From Bacteroidales bacterium (GTDB lineage Bacteria > Bacteroidota > Bacteroidia > Bacteroidales > P3): a DNA stretch of 41,319 nucleotides. Numbering within the stretch: the first letter of the stretch is position 1; each line of letters begins with the position of its first letter. The translations under genes and the position numbers were made by a program. Under the pieces are notes generated by a model that did no database searches, was not told where the DNA came from, and saw nothing but the letters and a program-made list of their open reading frames with translations. The stretch is taken from positions 1-41,319 of the forward strand of contig JAFWZP010000046.1 of NCBI GenBank assembly GCA_017522255.1. Direction: 5' to 3'. Shown here piece by piece: positions 9,153 through 17,398 of this stretch.

Positions 9153-9264
9153 TTCATAACTGTGTGGTTTAGGCATCATAACTCCCATGGTTACGGGTCA
9201 AAACCATGGGAGTTTTGGGTCAAAAGTATGGCACTTTTAGGTCGTAAACCGCATGGTTTCAAAA
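9153..9264. repeat. 22-bp tandem repeat, locus A (about 5 units)
   Basis: Degenerate units start every 22 bp at 9153, 9175, 9197, 9219 and 9241. Each opens with TCATAA or GTCAAAA, has CATGG or TATGG in the middle and closes with TTTTGG, TTACGG or similar. Neighbouring units also form a palindrome (AACTCCCATGGTT against AACCATGGGAGTT). The array lies between the 3' ends of two convergent genes. The same format recurs at 17333, 39523 and 40408. The rest of 9004-9329 shows nothing else. Confidence 0.7.
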
Positions 9265-9329
9265 TACAGAATCGTAAGTTGTGATTTTTTAGATTTGGAG
9301 ATGAACGTCAGATATAGCCATCAAAGCTT

Positions 9330-9815
9330 TTACCAATGGTTGTTTTCTACCATACAAGCTTCATTATTGGAAAAACTATTGTCGTTGCCTAAGAAGTAAA
9401 TTTTGGCTTCGCGTTGAAGATTTACAAAGTTATCCGAAGTATGCAACACATTTTTCATCTCGTCTTTGGCATAACATTTACGAAAATAGGTTTTCAATTT
9501 GGCAGTTTCTTTTATCGTATGACTTTCGCCAATATATGGCGATTTAAGTATGTATCCCCTACTAAAGCCTGATGCCATATAGGTGCATAACTCGGCAAAA
9601 AAATCTTTATCGCGGTGCATTATATATAGGTCTTCGGCTTCAGCATACGAAAGTTCTTTCTGTGTTTGCTTCACCACTTTGTATCCTGCATTGCAAAACA
9701 TTTCGAGTATTATTTGCGAACGATGCAAAAAACCGGGTTTTATTATCAAAAATGTATCGTAATAGTTAGGTACTTGATATATCCATTGCATTTCGTTATT
9801 ATATTGTGTTTTCAT
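9330..9815 (-). CDS. divergent nucleoside diphosphate kinase-like protein
   Basis: 161 aa. The NDK fold is readable: FLIIKPGFLHRSQII (family: IIKPDAV), a helix with AGYKVV, then MHRDKDFFAELCTYMASG, and near the end KNVLHTSDNFVNLQREAKIYF, equivalent to RNAVHGSDSxExAxREIxxFF. The phospho-accepting His is kept (His125), but IKPD is IKPG, the nucleotide-contacting Arg before it is Lys121 and HGSD is HTSD. About 20 extra residues precede the fold and 20 follow it. A true NDK moves phosphate from ATP to other NDPs; whether this one does is open. Third on the minus strand after the phosphoesterase and menA. Confidence 0.7.
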   Translation of the reverse strand: MKTQYNNEMQWIYQVPNYYDTFLIIKPGFLHRSQIILEMFCNAGYKVVKQTQKELSYAEAEDLYIMHRDKDFFAELCTYMASGFSRGYILKSPYIGESHTIKETAKLKTYFRKCYAKDEMKNVLHTSDNFVNLQREAKIYFLGNDNSFSNNEACMVENNHW

Positions 9816-9892
9816 AGGCTCAAGTCATTTGTGTTTTTTCAATTGCCTATAAAACACATAAAATCTTATCTTGTTTGTAGCAAACACGATGT

Positions 9893-10012
9893 TTATAAAG
9901 CATTCCAAACAAATGCAACAAAAAGCATAATCGAAAACAATAACAGATTGCGTGCCGTTTGACCAAGTATAAGATTAAGTTGCGAACCTATCGAAGATAA
10001 CATCTTTTTTCA
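9893..10012 (-). pseudogene. menA: in-frame 3' remnant of menA beyond a TGA
   Basis: The menA frame stops at TGA (10012-10010) but continues without shift to a TAA at 9895-9893. The 38 codons read KKMLSSIGSQLNLILG.. QTARNLLLFSIMLF.., which is the expected end of MenA (LNxxLGxTAR followed by the last membrane helix). With it the enzyme would be 293 codons plus the TGA position, the normal MenA size. Seen directly; the cause (mutation, read-through or assembly error) is not visible. Confidence 0.75.
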
Positions 10013-10774
10013 TAACATAATATGCATATACAAATATACAATAGGAACAAGCCAAAAAGCTAAGTGTAATTTGGTCCATACAGGTATCATCACTAGCATA
10101 GCAACTATTCCCGAAATACAATATACTCTACCCATTGTTTTTCTACCAAATATAACTACCGTAGTTTTTTTGTTTACAGCCTTATCATCGTCCATGTCTC
10201 GATAATTATTAACTACAAGCACATTTGCAGCCAACAATCCCACTGCCAACGATGAAGGAATAGATATTTCGATAGCGTTCCAACTACCCATTTGCAAATA
10301 ACAAGTGAGTATTACGGGTGCCACACCAAAAAACAAGACTACTGCCACATCGCCCAATCCATGATGCGACAAAGGATATGGTCCTGCACTATAAGCCAAG
10401 GTACCCAATCCTATTAGCACACCTGCCGGCACTATCCACCATGGGGCATACATCAACATCGATAGTCCTACCATTGCTGCCAAGCCAAGAGTGATATATG
10501 TAGCACGTTTCATAGCATCGGGCGAAATATCACCTTCGGTTACACCTCTACGAAAACCCTTGCGTCCTTTGCGATCCATACCCTTTTTATAGTCGTAATA
10601 TTCGTTTGCAAAATTAGAAGTAATTTGAGCCAATAATGCAAATAAAAAACATTGCGCTGTTGCAATTCGATCGAACTCTCCATAATACAAAGCACAACCC
10701 ACTCCGGTCAACACACCCGCCACACTCACCGGCAAGGTGCGTAACCGCATTGCTTCTATCCAACATTTTATCAT
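10010..10774 (-). CDS. menA: 1,4-dihydroxy-2-naphthoate polyprenyltransferase, truncated
   Basis: 254 aa as read, an integral-membrane UbiA-family prenyltransferase that attaches the polyprenyl tail to DHNA in menaquinone synthesis. Starts with WIEAMRLRTLPVSVAGVLTG. The first Asp-rich motif is NFANEYYDYKKGMDR and the second NNYRDMDDDKAVNKKT; both Mg2+-diphosphate sites are complete. About eight membrane helices are present. A TGA at 10012-10010 removes the last helix, which is still encoded downstream in the same frame. The start lies 9 nt after the phosphoesterase stop, so the two are co-transcribed. The catalytic part is intact, so partial function is possible. Confidence 0.88.
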   Translation of the reverse strand: MIKCWIEAMRLRTLPVSVAGVLTGVGCALYYGEFDRIATAQCFLFALLAQITSNFANEYYDYKKGMDRKGRKGFRRGVTEGDISPDAMKRATYITLGLAAMVGLSMLMYAPWWIVPAGVLIGLGTLAYSAGPYPLSHHGLGDVAVVLFFGVAPVILTCYLQMGSWNAIEISIPSSLAVGLLAANVLVVNNYRDMDDDKAVNKKTTVVIFGRKTMGRVYCISGIVAMLVMIPVWTKLHLAFWLVPIVYLYMHIML

Positions 10775-10783
10775 TGTATACTA

Positions 10784-11278
10784 TTATCCTTTCTTTATTT
10801 CCAATACTTCCAAATCCTTTGGAGCTTTGCCATCTATTGCGATCCTCACCAAAGTGCATACCTTATGAAACCCTTGCCAGCCCGCAGCACCAGGATTGAT
10901 ATGCAAAAGATTATATTTCCTATCAGGCATTATCTTCAGTATGTGCGAATGCCCCGAAACAAAAATATCAGGTCGTTGCTCCTCAATAAGTGGAAGTATC
11001 CGCCTTTCGTATTGACCGGGATAGCCACCTATATGTGTCATCAGCACTTTGGCACCCTCGCAAAAGAAAAGTTGGTTTTCGGAGGTTTCGTATCTCACGT
11101 CCCAGCCATCCATATTGCCATACACAGCGCGCAAAGGCTTAAAGGCTTGCAATTCGGTAAGAACATCTACATTGCCCACATCGCCGGCATGCCATATTTC
11201 GTCGCAATCTTTAAAAAAATCATACACTTGATTGGGCACTATTCCATGCGTATCTGAAAGTATTCCTATTAGTTTCAT
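10784..11278 (-). CDS. YfcE/MJ0936-family metallophosphoesterase
   Basis: 164 aa calcineurin-like phosphoesterase. The di-metal ligands are all visible: SDTHG (8-12), HAGDVGN, GNMDG, THIGG and SGHSH, in the order and spacing of the family. These soluble enzymes cleave phosphodiesters such as bis-pNPP in vitro; the natural substrate is mostly unknown. Full length. First gene behind a consensus promoter at 11308-11338 and followed after 9 nt by menA. Confidence 0.9.
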   Translation of the reverse strand: MKLIGILSDTHGIVPNQVYDFFKDCDEIWHAGDVGNVDVLTELQAFKPLRAVYGNMDGWDVRYETSENQLFFCEGAKVLMTHIGGYPGQYERRILPLIEEQRPDIFVSGHSHILKIMPDRKYNLLHINPGAAGWQGFHKVCTLVRIAIDGKAPKDLEVLEIKKG

Positions 11279-11307
11279 TATTTTTCGTATTTTTGCATTT
11301 CAGTTTG

Positions 11308-11338
11308 CAAAGGTACATATTTTTATTGTACATTCAAA
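11308..11338 (-). promoter_or_regulatory. consensus promoter for phosphoesterase-menA
   Basis: Minus strand TTTG (plus CAAA 11335-11338), 19-nt spacer, TACCTTTG (plus CAAAGGTA 11308-11315): a perfect match to the Bacteroidota consensus, identical in its -7 box to the rRNA promoter of this window. It sits 30 nt before the start codon in a divergent region. Confidence 0.8.
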
Positions 11339-11382
11339 ATCAGAGATAAAATAATTTTAAACATATAGTAGTAACTATCAAA

Positions 11383-12282
11383 ATGCAAAAGAACAACATA
11401 CTTACTTACACGCTATTGGTGCTAACAGCGGTCTTTTGGGGAGGCTCCTTTGTGCTAACAAAAGAAATATTTTTAAGTGCACCTTCCATCACTCCTTCTA
11501 TAATAGTAACACTCCGTTTGGTGGTGGCATCGATAGTATTTGTACCTTTTTTGCTCATCACCAAGCGGTGGCAAAAATTACAATGCCCGGATATAAAATA
11601 CTTCTTTATATTGGCCTTTCTCGAACCTTTTACCTATTTTCTTTGCGAAAACAACGGCATAAAACTTGTACCGGGAGGTATATCATCTATAATAATAGCC
11701 ACAATTCCGGTATTTGTACCTTTTGGATTATACTTTGCCTATCACGAAAAACTGCATAAGATAAATATAATAGGTGTAGTGCTTTCGCTTATAGGCATAG
11801 CCGTAATGATATCGGGCGATGGCATGAGTAGTGATATAAGCATACAAGGCATACTGTTACTATTTGGAGCTGTAATTATAGCTGTTCTTTATACAATAGT
11901 GCTTATGAAAGTGGTAAAACGCTACCATCCATTCACCATAACAGTGTATATGAATCTTATAGGATTGCTATACTTTATCCCTACAATGCTTATCTTCGAT
12001 ATGCCTAATCTTATGAATGTAACCTTTACAGCCAAAATATTGTGTATGATAGCCTGCTTGGGTATTGTATGTTCCACATTATCGTATGTGTTTTTTAACT
12101 ATGGCATTATAAAGGTTGGAGCATCGCGTGCAAGTGTGTTCAACAATTCTATTCCGGTATTTACCTTGATATTTGCTGCTTTGCTTGGACAAGAAAGTAT
12201 CACCATAACCAAGGTAGTGGGTATGGCTATAGCAATATGTGGGGTAGTGATAGCACAACTAAAACCAAAAATAAAACAATAA
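11383..12282 (+). CDS. EamA/DMT-family transporter
   Basis: 299 aa, about ten hydrophobic helices in two EamA repeats (about 7-140 and 150-292). Family marks are AVFWGGSFVLTKEI near the start, LxVASIVFVPF in helix 2, the ENNGIKLVPGGISSIIIATIPVF segment in repeat 1 and its counterpart YVFFNYGIIKVGASRASVFNNSIPVFT in repeat 2. Inner-membrane exporter of small metabolites or amino acids; the substrate cannot be told from sequence. Divergent from the phosphoesterase and convergent with the PorE-like gene, only 11 nt apart with no visible terminator. Confidence 0.9.
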   Translation: MQKNNILTYTLLVLTAVFWGGSFVLTKEIFLSAPSITPSIIVTLRLVVASIVFVPFLLITKRWQKLQCPDIKYFFILAFLEPFTYFLCENNGIKLVPGGISSIIIATIPVFVPFGLYFAYHEKLHKINIIGVVLSLIGIAVMISGDGMSSDISIQGILLLFGAVIIAVLYTIVLMKVVKRYHPFTITVYMNLIGLLYFIPTMLIFDMPNLMNVTFTAKILCMIACLGIVCSTLSYVFFNYGIIKVGASRASVFNNSIPVFTLIFAALLGQESITITKVVGMAIAICGVVIAQLKPKIKQ

Positions 12283-12293
12283 GTTTACTATCG

Positions 12294-14600
12294 TTATTCC
12301 ACCACAGAATAACTTATCATACATTTCATTGTATGCCTTTGTCCTTTTATGCGAAACTCTAATGGGACTATAGCTTGCGAACCTATAGTCATATTATAGG
12401 TATTGATAGATATATGAAGTGTAAAATTATAACCTTCCGGTTTTTCCGGCATTACTGCCGCCTCTATATTTGATGCATCTACAGAAACGAAATCCAATTC
12501 GCAAACCTTATCGTACTTTAATGTAAATGCCAAAACCACATCGTTAATAGTATCTTTTTTCATTTCTCCAATAAAAAAGTTTAACGAGTTTTCATTAGCA
12601 AACAAGCTGTCACTTGTAGCATCAAAATAAAGGTAGTCCAATATTTCTATTTTACGTTCCAATGCTGCATCTACACCATATACCGATCTACGTAAATCGC
12701 TAATGCTACTACTAACGTTTTTCATGGCTTTAGAACTACCAAAAGGCACCTCCTCTATAGTCAAGTTGTCGCTCTCTAATCCCTGTATCAATATATGCGA
12801 AGAATCTGTCTGCTGCAACTGATTTACAAACGACGATATTCTACGTTGCGACAAAATGTAATTATACTCTCCTGTATGTAATGGACTTGCATAGCCCTTT
12901 ATAACCAATTTTACCTTACTACCAATCATTAAATCGGACTGCAACACTTCGATAAAAGATTTCAAACTACTATAATTAGATACTACACTATCAGCAAAAA
13001 AATCCTTCACTCGCTGCACTTCTACCGAATCGCCTACAGCATTGTGTATTGCTATATAATCGTTTTGCTTGGCAATGTAGCTTTGATAAGTATCGCTATA
13101 GGTAAGCGTTGTTTTAGGTGATGTAGATTTGGGATTTGGTTCATCGTTATGAAAATAAAGCGATATGGGTATAAGCATACGAGCTTGTTGCTGTAGCGAT
13201 ATATTAATAGGTACAAAGCGTATAGTTTTTTTATTCTTTTCGCAGGGGCATATAGTGTCTATCTTTATCTGCCATTTGTAAATGTCGTTGCAACAAGTAT
13301 TGCCCGGTGTAAAAAACGAGCCTTCTCGATTAGAGGTAAGAAACCCATTAGTAGTGTCGGAATAGTTCACATAAAAATATAAATCATTGGCAGAAGTGTT
13401 AATAGGACGTCCCATGTTTTTAGGTCGACTCCATTGGTCGCGACCTCCTTTCGAAACAAATATATCATAACCACCATAGCCATAATGCCAATCCGAACTA
13501 AAATACAGCGAATTGGTTTTGTTGGAATAATAAGGAGTTATTTCGTTACCCACACTATTGACAGGTTTGCCCAAATTTACACTCTTGCCTATATAGTTGC
13601 TATCTACCACTACATACCATATGTCCATTCCACCATTCCCACCCGGTCGATTAGAAACATAGTATAGCAACATTTTTCCATCGGTATAACCTATAGTAGG
13701 CTGAGTAGAAGTATATCCAGGAATATTCACATCCGAACCCACTTTTTCGGGCTGTGTCCATTTCTTATTTACACGTTTGGTTTTATATATCTCACACAAA
13801 TTGCCTCCATTCACATGGTCGGAATCACAAAAGGTAAAAAATATAGTTTGTGATGCAGAGTCATAAGCTACATTTCCCGAGTTTTTCTTAATATTGTTCA
13901 AACCCCATTCGTTAAGTGTAGCTTTCGACAACTTACTATTTTTCAAATACCGTGTTTGATACACTTGTGTGATAATATAATCAGAAAACATAGCGTTTTT
14001 TGATTCCGACTCCTTTACAGGTGTAGTACGAGAAAACAATATAACAGAATCCACATCCATCGCACCTGATTCATTGAGCTTTGTATTCACTTGTTTGCCA
14101 AAATTATCTACCACATATTTTACCTCTATGCCGGTATTTTTATCTGATTTTATAGCCCATTTGCTTGATTCTAACTCCTGAACGGCTTGTTGTTCAAAAG
14201 TCAATGCTTTAAATTTCCGTTGTTCCATATACATATTGTAATATACCATAGACGAATCGTAACCACCATCGTGACGATACATCTTAGCTAAATAATATAT
14301 TGCATCGGGATATACAGAAGTACCACCTGTGGTTTCTTTAAGCATTGTATAGTAAACTATAGCTTGCTTATATTCGTTGCTCAACCTTGCCGACTCCGCA
14401 GCTTTATACATAATATTCACATTAGACTTATTTTGCTTAAGAGCTTTTTTGTAATATTCCAATGCTTGGCTATATAACCCTTCGGCAAAAGCAATATCGC
14501 CTTTATTGACATATACACCTTGTGAATACAATACCATCGAGAATAGCAAAAAAGATATTGCAATAACCAACTTCTTATATATATACTTAGTCCTCAACAT
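12294..14600 (-). CDS. PorE-like OmpA-family protein (TPR, beta-propeller, OmpA)
   Basis: 768 aa exported protein. Signal peptide 1-27 (KKLVIAISFLLFSMVLYSQG). TPR-like helices about 30-150 (GDIAFAEGLYSQALEYYKKALKQ). A WD40-like PD40 propeller about 225-445, with repeats such as YVSNRPGGNGGMDIWY, YFSSDWHYGYGGYDIF and FLTSNREG. A Cys-containing stretch CCNDIYKW..CPCE, then an OmpA-like peptidoglycan-binding domain (about 485-635) with GYASPLHTGEYNYILSQRR. This order matches P. gingivalis PorE, the T9SS component thought to tie the machine to the cell wall. The C-terminal 130 residues are an extra beta domain. Downstream of porP/sprF by 15 nt in one operon, as in other Bacteroidota. Confidence 0.85.
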   Translation of the reverse strand: MLRTKYIYKKLVIAISFLLFSMVLYSQGVYVNKGDIAFAEGLYSQALEYYKKALKQNKSNVNIMYKAAESARLSNEYKQAIVYYTMLKETTGGTSVYPDAIYYLAKMYRHDGGYDSSMVYYNMYMEQRKFKALTFEQQAVQELESSKWAIKSDKNTGIEVKYVVDNFGKQVNTKLNESGAMDVDSVILFSRTTPVKESESKNAMFSDYIITQVYQTRYLKNSKLSKATLNEWGLNNIKKNSGNVAYDSASQTIFFTFCDSDHVNGGNLCEIYKTKRVNKKWTQPEKVGSDVNIPGYTSTQPTIGYTDGKMLLYYVSNRPGGNGGMDIWYVVVDSNYIGKSVNLGKPVNSVGNEITPYYSNKTNSLYFSSDWHYGYGGYDIFVSKGGRDQWSRPKNMGRPINTSANDLYFYVNYSDTTNGFLTSNREGSFFTPGNTCCNDIYKWQIKIDTICPCEKNKKTIRFVPINISLQQQARMLIPISLYFHNDEPNPKSTSPKTTLTYSDTYQSYIAKQNDYIAIHNAVGDSVEVQRVKDFFADSVVSNYSSLKSFIEVLQSDLMIGSKVKLVIKGYASPLHTGEYNYILSQRRISSFVNQLQQTDSSHILIQGLESDNLTIEEVPFGSSKAMKNVSSSISDLRRSVYGVDAALERKIEILDYLYFDATSDSLFANENSLNFFIGEMKKDTINDVVLAFTLKYDKVCELDFVSVDASNIEAAVMPEKPEGYNFTLHISINTYNMTIGSQAIVPLEFRIKGQRHTMKCMISYSVVE

Positions 14601-14615
14601 AACATCAAATACATT

Positions 14616-15605
14616 CTACAAAAAAGTTGGACAAGTTATAGTATTTCCTTTCTTTTGCTTATGCTCTTTCAACCTATACAACAAAGCTATTTCGAAACCA
14701 CCGGAACCATTACTTGCCGGCTTAAGGTCGGAAAAGTTATAATCGTAGCTTGCTCCAAAAACAAAGGAATCAAATTCCAACGTTAAGCTAAACACTATGG
14801 CATCCATCTGGCGCATATAAACACCTGCCGAGCAATTGACATCATAATTATAACTCTGATAGCAATACCACTTGATATCGGTTCCATATAATAGCTCATT
14901 GTATTTATGTTGGAAACGATACATTACAATAGGCAAAAAAGAAAAATATTCAGCAAACCTAACTTCCATACGCATATACGCATTAAAATTGGAATGCAGA
15001 TAAGCCTCATCGAGGTTCATATACGAAATATTGGGTTTATTGAGGTGCTTGGCAGACAAACCTAATTTAATAATAAATTCATCTATAGGATTATAAAACC
15101 ATGCCAAACCAACACCCAAATCAAAATACTTAGTTTTTTGCACATCAAACGTTTCGATTTGATCGGGCAATATTGCTGAATGCGAATCGAACGAACGCTG
15201 CCCAAAACCTAACGACACTCCCACTGAAATAAAGTGATTATTGGCTTTGTTCAACCCTTTGAAATACGACAAAATGGCATCGGCTTGTGTTATTCCATAG
15301 TTCAAACTTCCGGCTTCATCGCGAGTTATAGCCATACCCACATTTATACCATCGCCAAAATAGCGTCTACGATAAGCATTCCACTCTGCAGTGAAAGCAA
15401 ATGTTTCGTAAGGCACACTCACCGACTGCCATTGATTGCGATAAACAGCACCAAACCTTCCCTTGCCCTCAAAAAAACCCGAATAAGCAGGATTGAGCAA
15501 AACCGGATTAATATCTATTTGCGAAAAATGAATATCTTGCCCCCATCCTTGTTTGATAAGAGCAAGTATAAACACACAATATATCAATATTTTTTTATTC
15601 ATCAT
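14616..15605 (-). CDS. PorP/SprF-family type IX secretion membrane protein
   Basis: 329 aa outer-membrane beta-barrel of the PorP/SprF family. Signal peptide MMNKKILIYCVFILALIKQG ends before QDIHFSQ. The family opening DIHFSQIDINPVLLNPAYSGFF.. and FGAVYRNQWQSVSVPYETF is clear, followed by amphipathic strands and a late FGASYDYNFSDLKPASNGSGGFEI. These proteins anchor T9SS parts or hold secreted adhesins at the surface. A -7 box (plus CAAATATA, 15625-15632) lies just upstream, so a longer start at 15647 would precede the promoter; ATG at 15605 (or 15602) is chosen. Co-transcribed with the PorE-like gene. Confidence 0.88.
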   Translation of the reverse strand: MMNKKILIYCVFILALIKQGWGQDIHFSQIDINPVLLNPAYSGFFEGKGRFGAVYRNQWQSVSVPYETFAFTAEWNAYRRRYFGDGINVGMAITRDEAGSLNYGITQADAILSYFKGLNKANNHFISVGVSLGFGQRSFDSHSAILPDQIETFDVQKTKYFDLGVGLAWFYNPIDEFIIKLGLSAKHLNKPNISYMNLDEAYLHSNFNAYMRMEVRFAEYFSFLPIVMYRFQHKYNELLYGTDIKWYCYQSYNYDVNCSAGVYMRQMDAIVFSLTLEFDSFVFGASYDYNFSDLKPASNGSGGFEIALLYRLKEHKQKKGNTITCPTFL

Positions 15606-15647
15606 TAATTCGCAAAACTTGGCACAAATATACAACTTTTTTTTCAA

Positions 15648-16055
15648 TAATACATATTATTTATTTCAGAAAGAATTTCATAATTGAATTACAATAGTTT
15701 GCAAAAGCGAATATAAAGCATCGATAAGTATATCTATATAATTTGAGACATCGTATTTGGGCATTTCGAACAAATAATTCGCATTCTTTGACAATAATAT
15801 TCAAGAGAGGAATCCTTTTTATCTGTGATTAAAACCATAGCCAAAACATTTCTGAAAACCTTTACACATAACTATAAAATTTATTCCAAAATCGAAAACA
15901 AGCAAACGAAGTTTTATGATGATATAGTAATGATTTATTGTAGACTTAATTCCTAGATAAATACTGATAAGCCAAATAAATCACTTGAAAAACAATTTTT
16001 AGAAATTACTTATAGCAACATCATCGACTGAAGTAAAAGCCCAGGTCAACTTGTA
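15648..16055. other. intergenic stretch with no recognised feature
   Basis: About 400 nt, strongly AT-rich, between the porP promoter and the end of the FISUMP gene remnant. It contains no convincing reading frame, repeat or hairpin, other than short A- and T-rich runs. Confidence 0.5.
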
Positions 16056-16142
16056 TTAGTTGTTTTTTCTTTTCACTAAGCGAACGGAAAGACCTATCCA
16101 ATATGGTGAATCTGTTATTTTTATTTTGTCGGGATAGAATCA
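16056..16142 (-). pseudogene. in-frame 3' remnant of the FISUMP domain beyond a TGA
   Basis: After the TGA at 16142-16140 the same frame runs on to a TAA at 16058-16056. It encodes FYPDKIKITDSPYWIGLSVR.., closing with VRLV, the standard last strand of a FISUMP domain (typically YxxGLSVRLVK). With it the protein would be about 400 aa with a complete domain. The interruption is one codon, with no frameshift. Confidence 0.7.
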
Positions 16143-17261
16143 TAAATTCCATGCTGCAGGCATATCTGCAATAGTAGTGCTTGGGGTTGATGTCCAATAA
16201 CATCCTTGTACACATATCGAATAGGCATCGGCGTACGTTCCATCAATAATGCAACCGGCTGCCGGTAATATTATGTAATTCTTATTTGGTCCGGTTATCT
16301 TGTAATTAGCACCATCCCATTCCCATTTACATGTATTTATAAGTTCTTCCATTTCTTCTTTTGATGGCAGGCTGTTGTTGAATACTGCTATGGCAGAGTC
16401 GAACGAGTAGAAACCCTCTTCATTGCTATCTTTCCACAAGGTGCCGCTTTGAAGCCCAAGGTCAATATATTTTGGGTAATATATTATTTTTCTTATGGTG
16501 GCTAGTTTATCGTTTCTATATTTTTCTATCCAATTGCCGTGTTCGTCATATTTGTATGAGTATGTGAATATGCGTTTGGCTTCGGTAGGATATTTCTCGT
16601 TATTGTATATTCGTTCTTCCACTATGTCGTCGTACTCGTTGTAAGTATATGTTATTGTATGGTTTTCACCTATACTTTTTGCCAAGCGTCCTTTGTTGTC
16701 ATACTCATACCATGCATACCAATATTTGTTGCCTATACCTTTTATTTTTCCATTATCGTACCATTCAAACCAAGGTTTGTTTGCTTCGCTATATTCGTCG
16801 CCAATGGTAGATATTGGGTAGCCCATGTGGTTATATACAATAGTTACAGTGTCATACGTATCATTAGTTACAGTGTCATACGTATCATTGTCGTTATAGC
16901 AGGATATTATTTTTTCCAATTGGTTGTTGGTGTCGTATATAAAGTAATCTACATGGTAACAATCTCCGTCACATAGTATGGAATCCAAGCGGTGGTTCCA
17001 ATAGTATTTACAGTTGCACAGGCGGTCTACATTATTTATGTATTCTGATGATAGTTTTCTGTCTATCGAGTAGGTGTAGAAGTGGTAATCAGTATCTTGT
17101 AGTTCCGGCTCTTCTCTCATTACGGGGTAATATTCTTTTATCTCTTTCACCTGCCCTTTGTACGTTGGTTCCTTTTGATATTCCATAAACCAAGGCATTT
17201 CCTGTGCCATCAAGCTTATTGCTTGTGCAAGTATGGTTATCGTAAGTATTATCTTTTTCAT
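16140..17261 (-). CDS. secreted YD-repeat/FISUMP protein, interrupted near the end
   Basis: 373 aa as read. Signal peptide MKKIILTITILAQAISLMAQ. Residues about 40-260 carry degenerate RHS/YD-like strands (FIYDTNNQLEKII, YNHMGYPISTIGD, WYDNGKIKGIG, YEYDNKGRLAKSI, YKYDEHGNWIEKY). Residues about 270-373 are a FISUMP domain: YIDLGLQSGTLWKDSN, LPSKEEMEELINTCKW, PAAGCIIDG, GCYWTSTP. FISUMP proteins are exported surface or secreted proteins of unknown ligand. The domain's last strands lie beyond a TGA at 16142-16140. An exact 24-bp duplication inside the gene doubles the NDTYDTVT segment. 16S-independent single unit; a 22-bp repeat locus lies upstream. Confidence 0.78.
   Translation of the reverse strand: MKKIILTITILAQAISLMAQEMPWFMEYQKEPTYKGQVKEIKEYYPVMREEPELQDTDYHFYTYSIDRKLSSEYINNVDRLCNCKYYWNHRLDSILCDGDCYHVDYFIYDTNNQLEKIISCYNDNDTYDTVTNDTYDTVTIVYNHMGYPISTIGDEYSEANKPWFEWYDNGKIKGIGNKYWYAWYEYDNKGRLAKSIGENHTITYTYNEYDDIVEERIYNNEKYPTEAKRIFTYSYKYDEHGNWIEKYRNDKLATIRKIIYYPKYIDLGLQSGTLWKDSNEEGFYSFDSAIAVFNNSLPSKEEMEELINTCKWEWDGANYKITGPNKNYIILPAAGCIIDGTYADAYSICVQGCYWTSTPSTTIADMPAAWNL
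16842..16889. repeat. exact 24-bp tandem duplication within the FISUMP gene
   Basis: The 24 bases 16842-16865 are repeated exactly at 16866-16889. The result is an in-frame doubling of eight codons (NDTYDTVT twice). The lack of any difference between copies suggests a recent slippage event. Confidence 0.9.
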
Positions 17262-17332
17262 TGATATAAAGATTGGATACTGATAATAACGTCTTTTCTA
17301 TGCTTTTATTATTGCTGTCTTGTTGATTGATA

Positions 17333-17398
17333 TTCAAAACTCCCATAGTTGCGGGTCGTAAGTACCATCGTTTTGAGCCATAAGCCGGATGTTACCGG
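17333..17398. repeat. 22-bp tandem repeat, locus B (3 units)
   Basis: Units begin at 17333, 17355 and 17377, exactly 22 bp apart: TTCAAAACTCCCATAG.., GTCGTAAGTACCATCG.., GCCATAAGCCGGATGT... They share the T-C-xx-AA opening, the central CCATxG and the G/T-rich close with the arrays at 9153, 39523 and 40408. The array is upstream of the FISUMP gene and downstream of the AsmA-like gene. Confidence 0.65.

Noticed and set aside
9228..9243. Sigma-54 promoter (TGGCAC) near the sigma-54 activator gene
   Set aside because: TGGCAC at 9229 is not followed by TTGC at the right distance and it lies inside the 22-bp repeats between convergent gene ends.
9153..9264. CRISPR array
   Set aside because: The 22-bp units are contiguous and degenerate, with no constant repeat separating unique spacers of 30 nt or more, and no cas genes are in the window.
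10010..16142. Recoding of TGA as tryptophan, suggested by the two in-frame TGA codons in menA and the FISUMP gene
   Set aside because: Trp is encoded by TGG throughout the conserved proteins (for example MetG, CysS and PheS), and TGA is a genuine stop in several genes, including overlaps with the next start (33892-33894 and 36857-36859). The affected positions are also not clearly Trp sites in their families.
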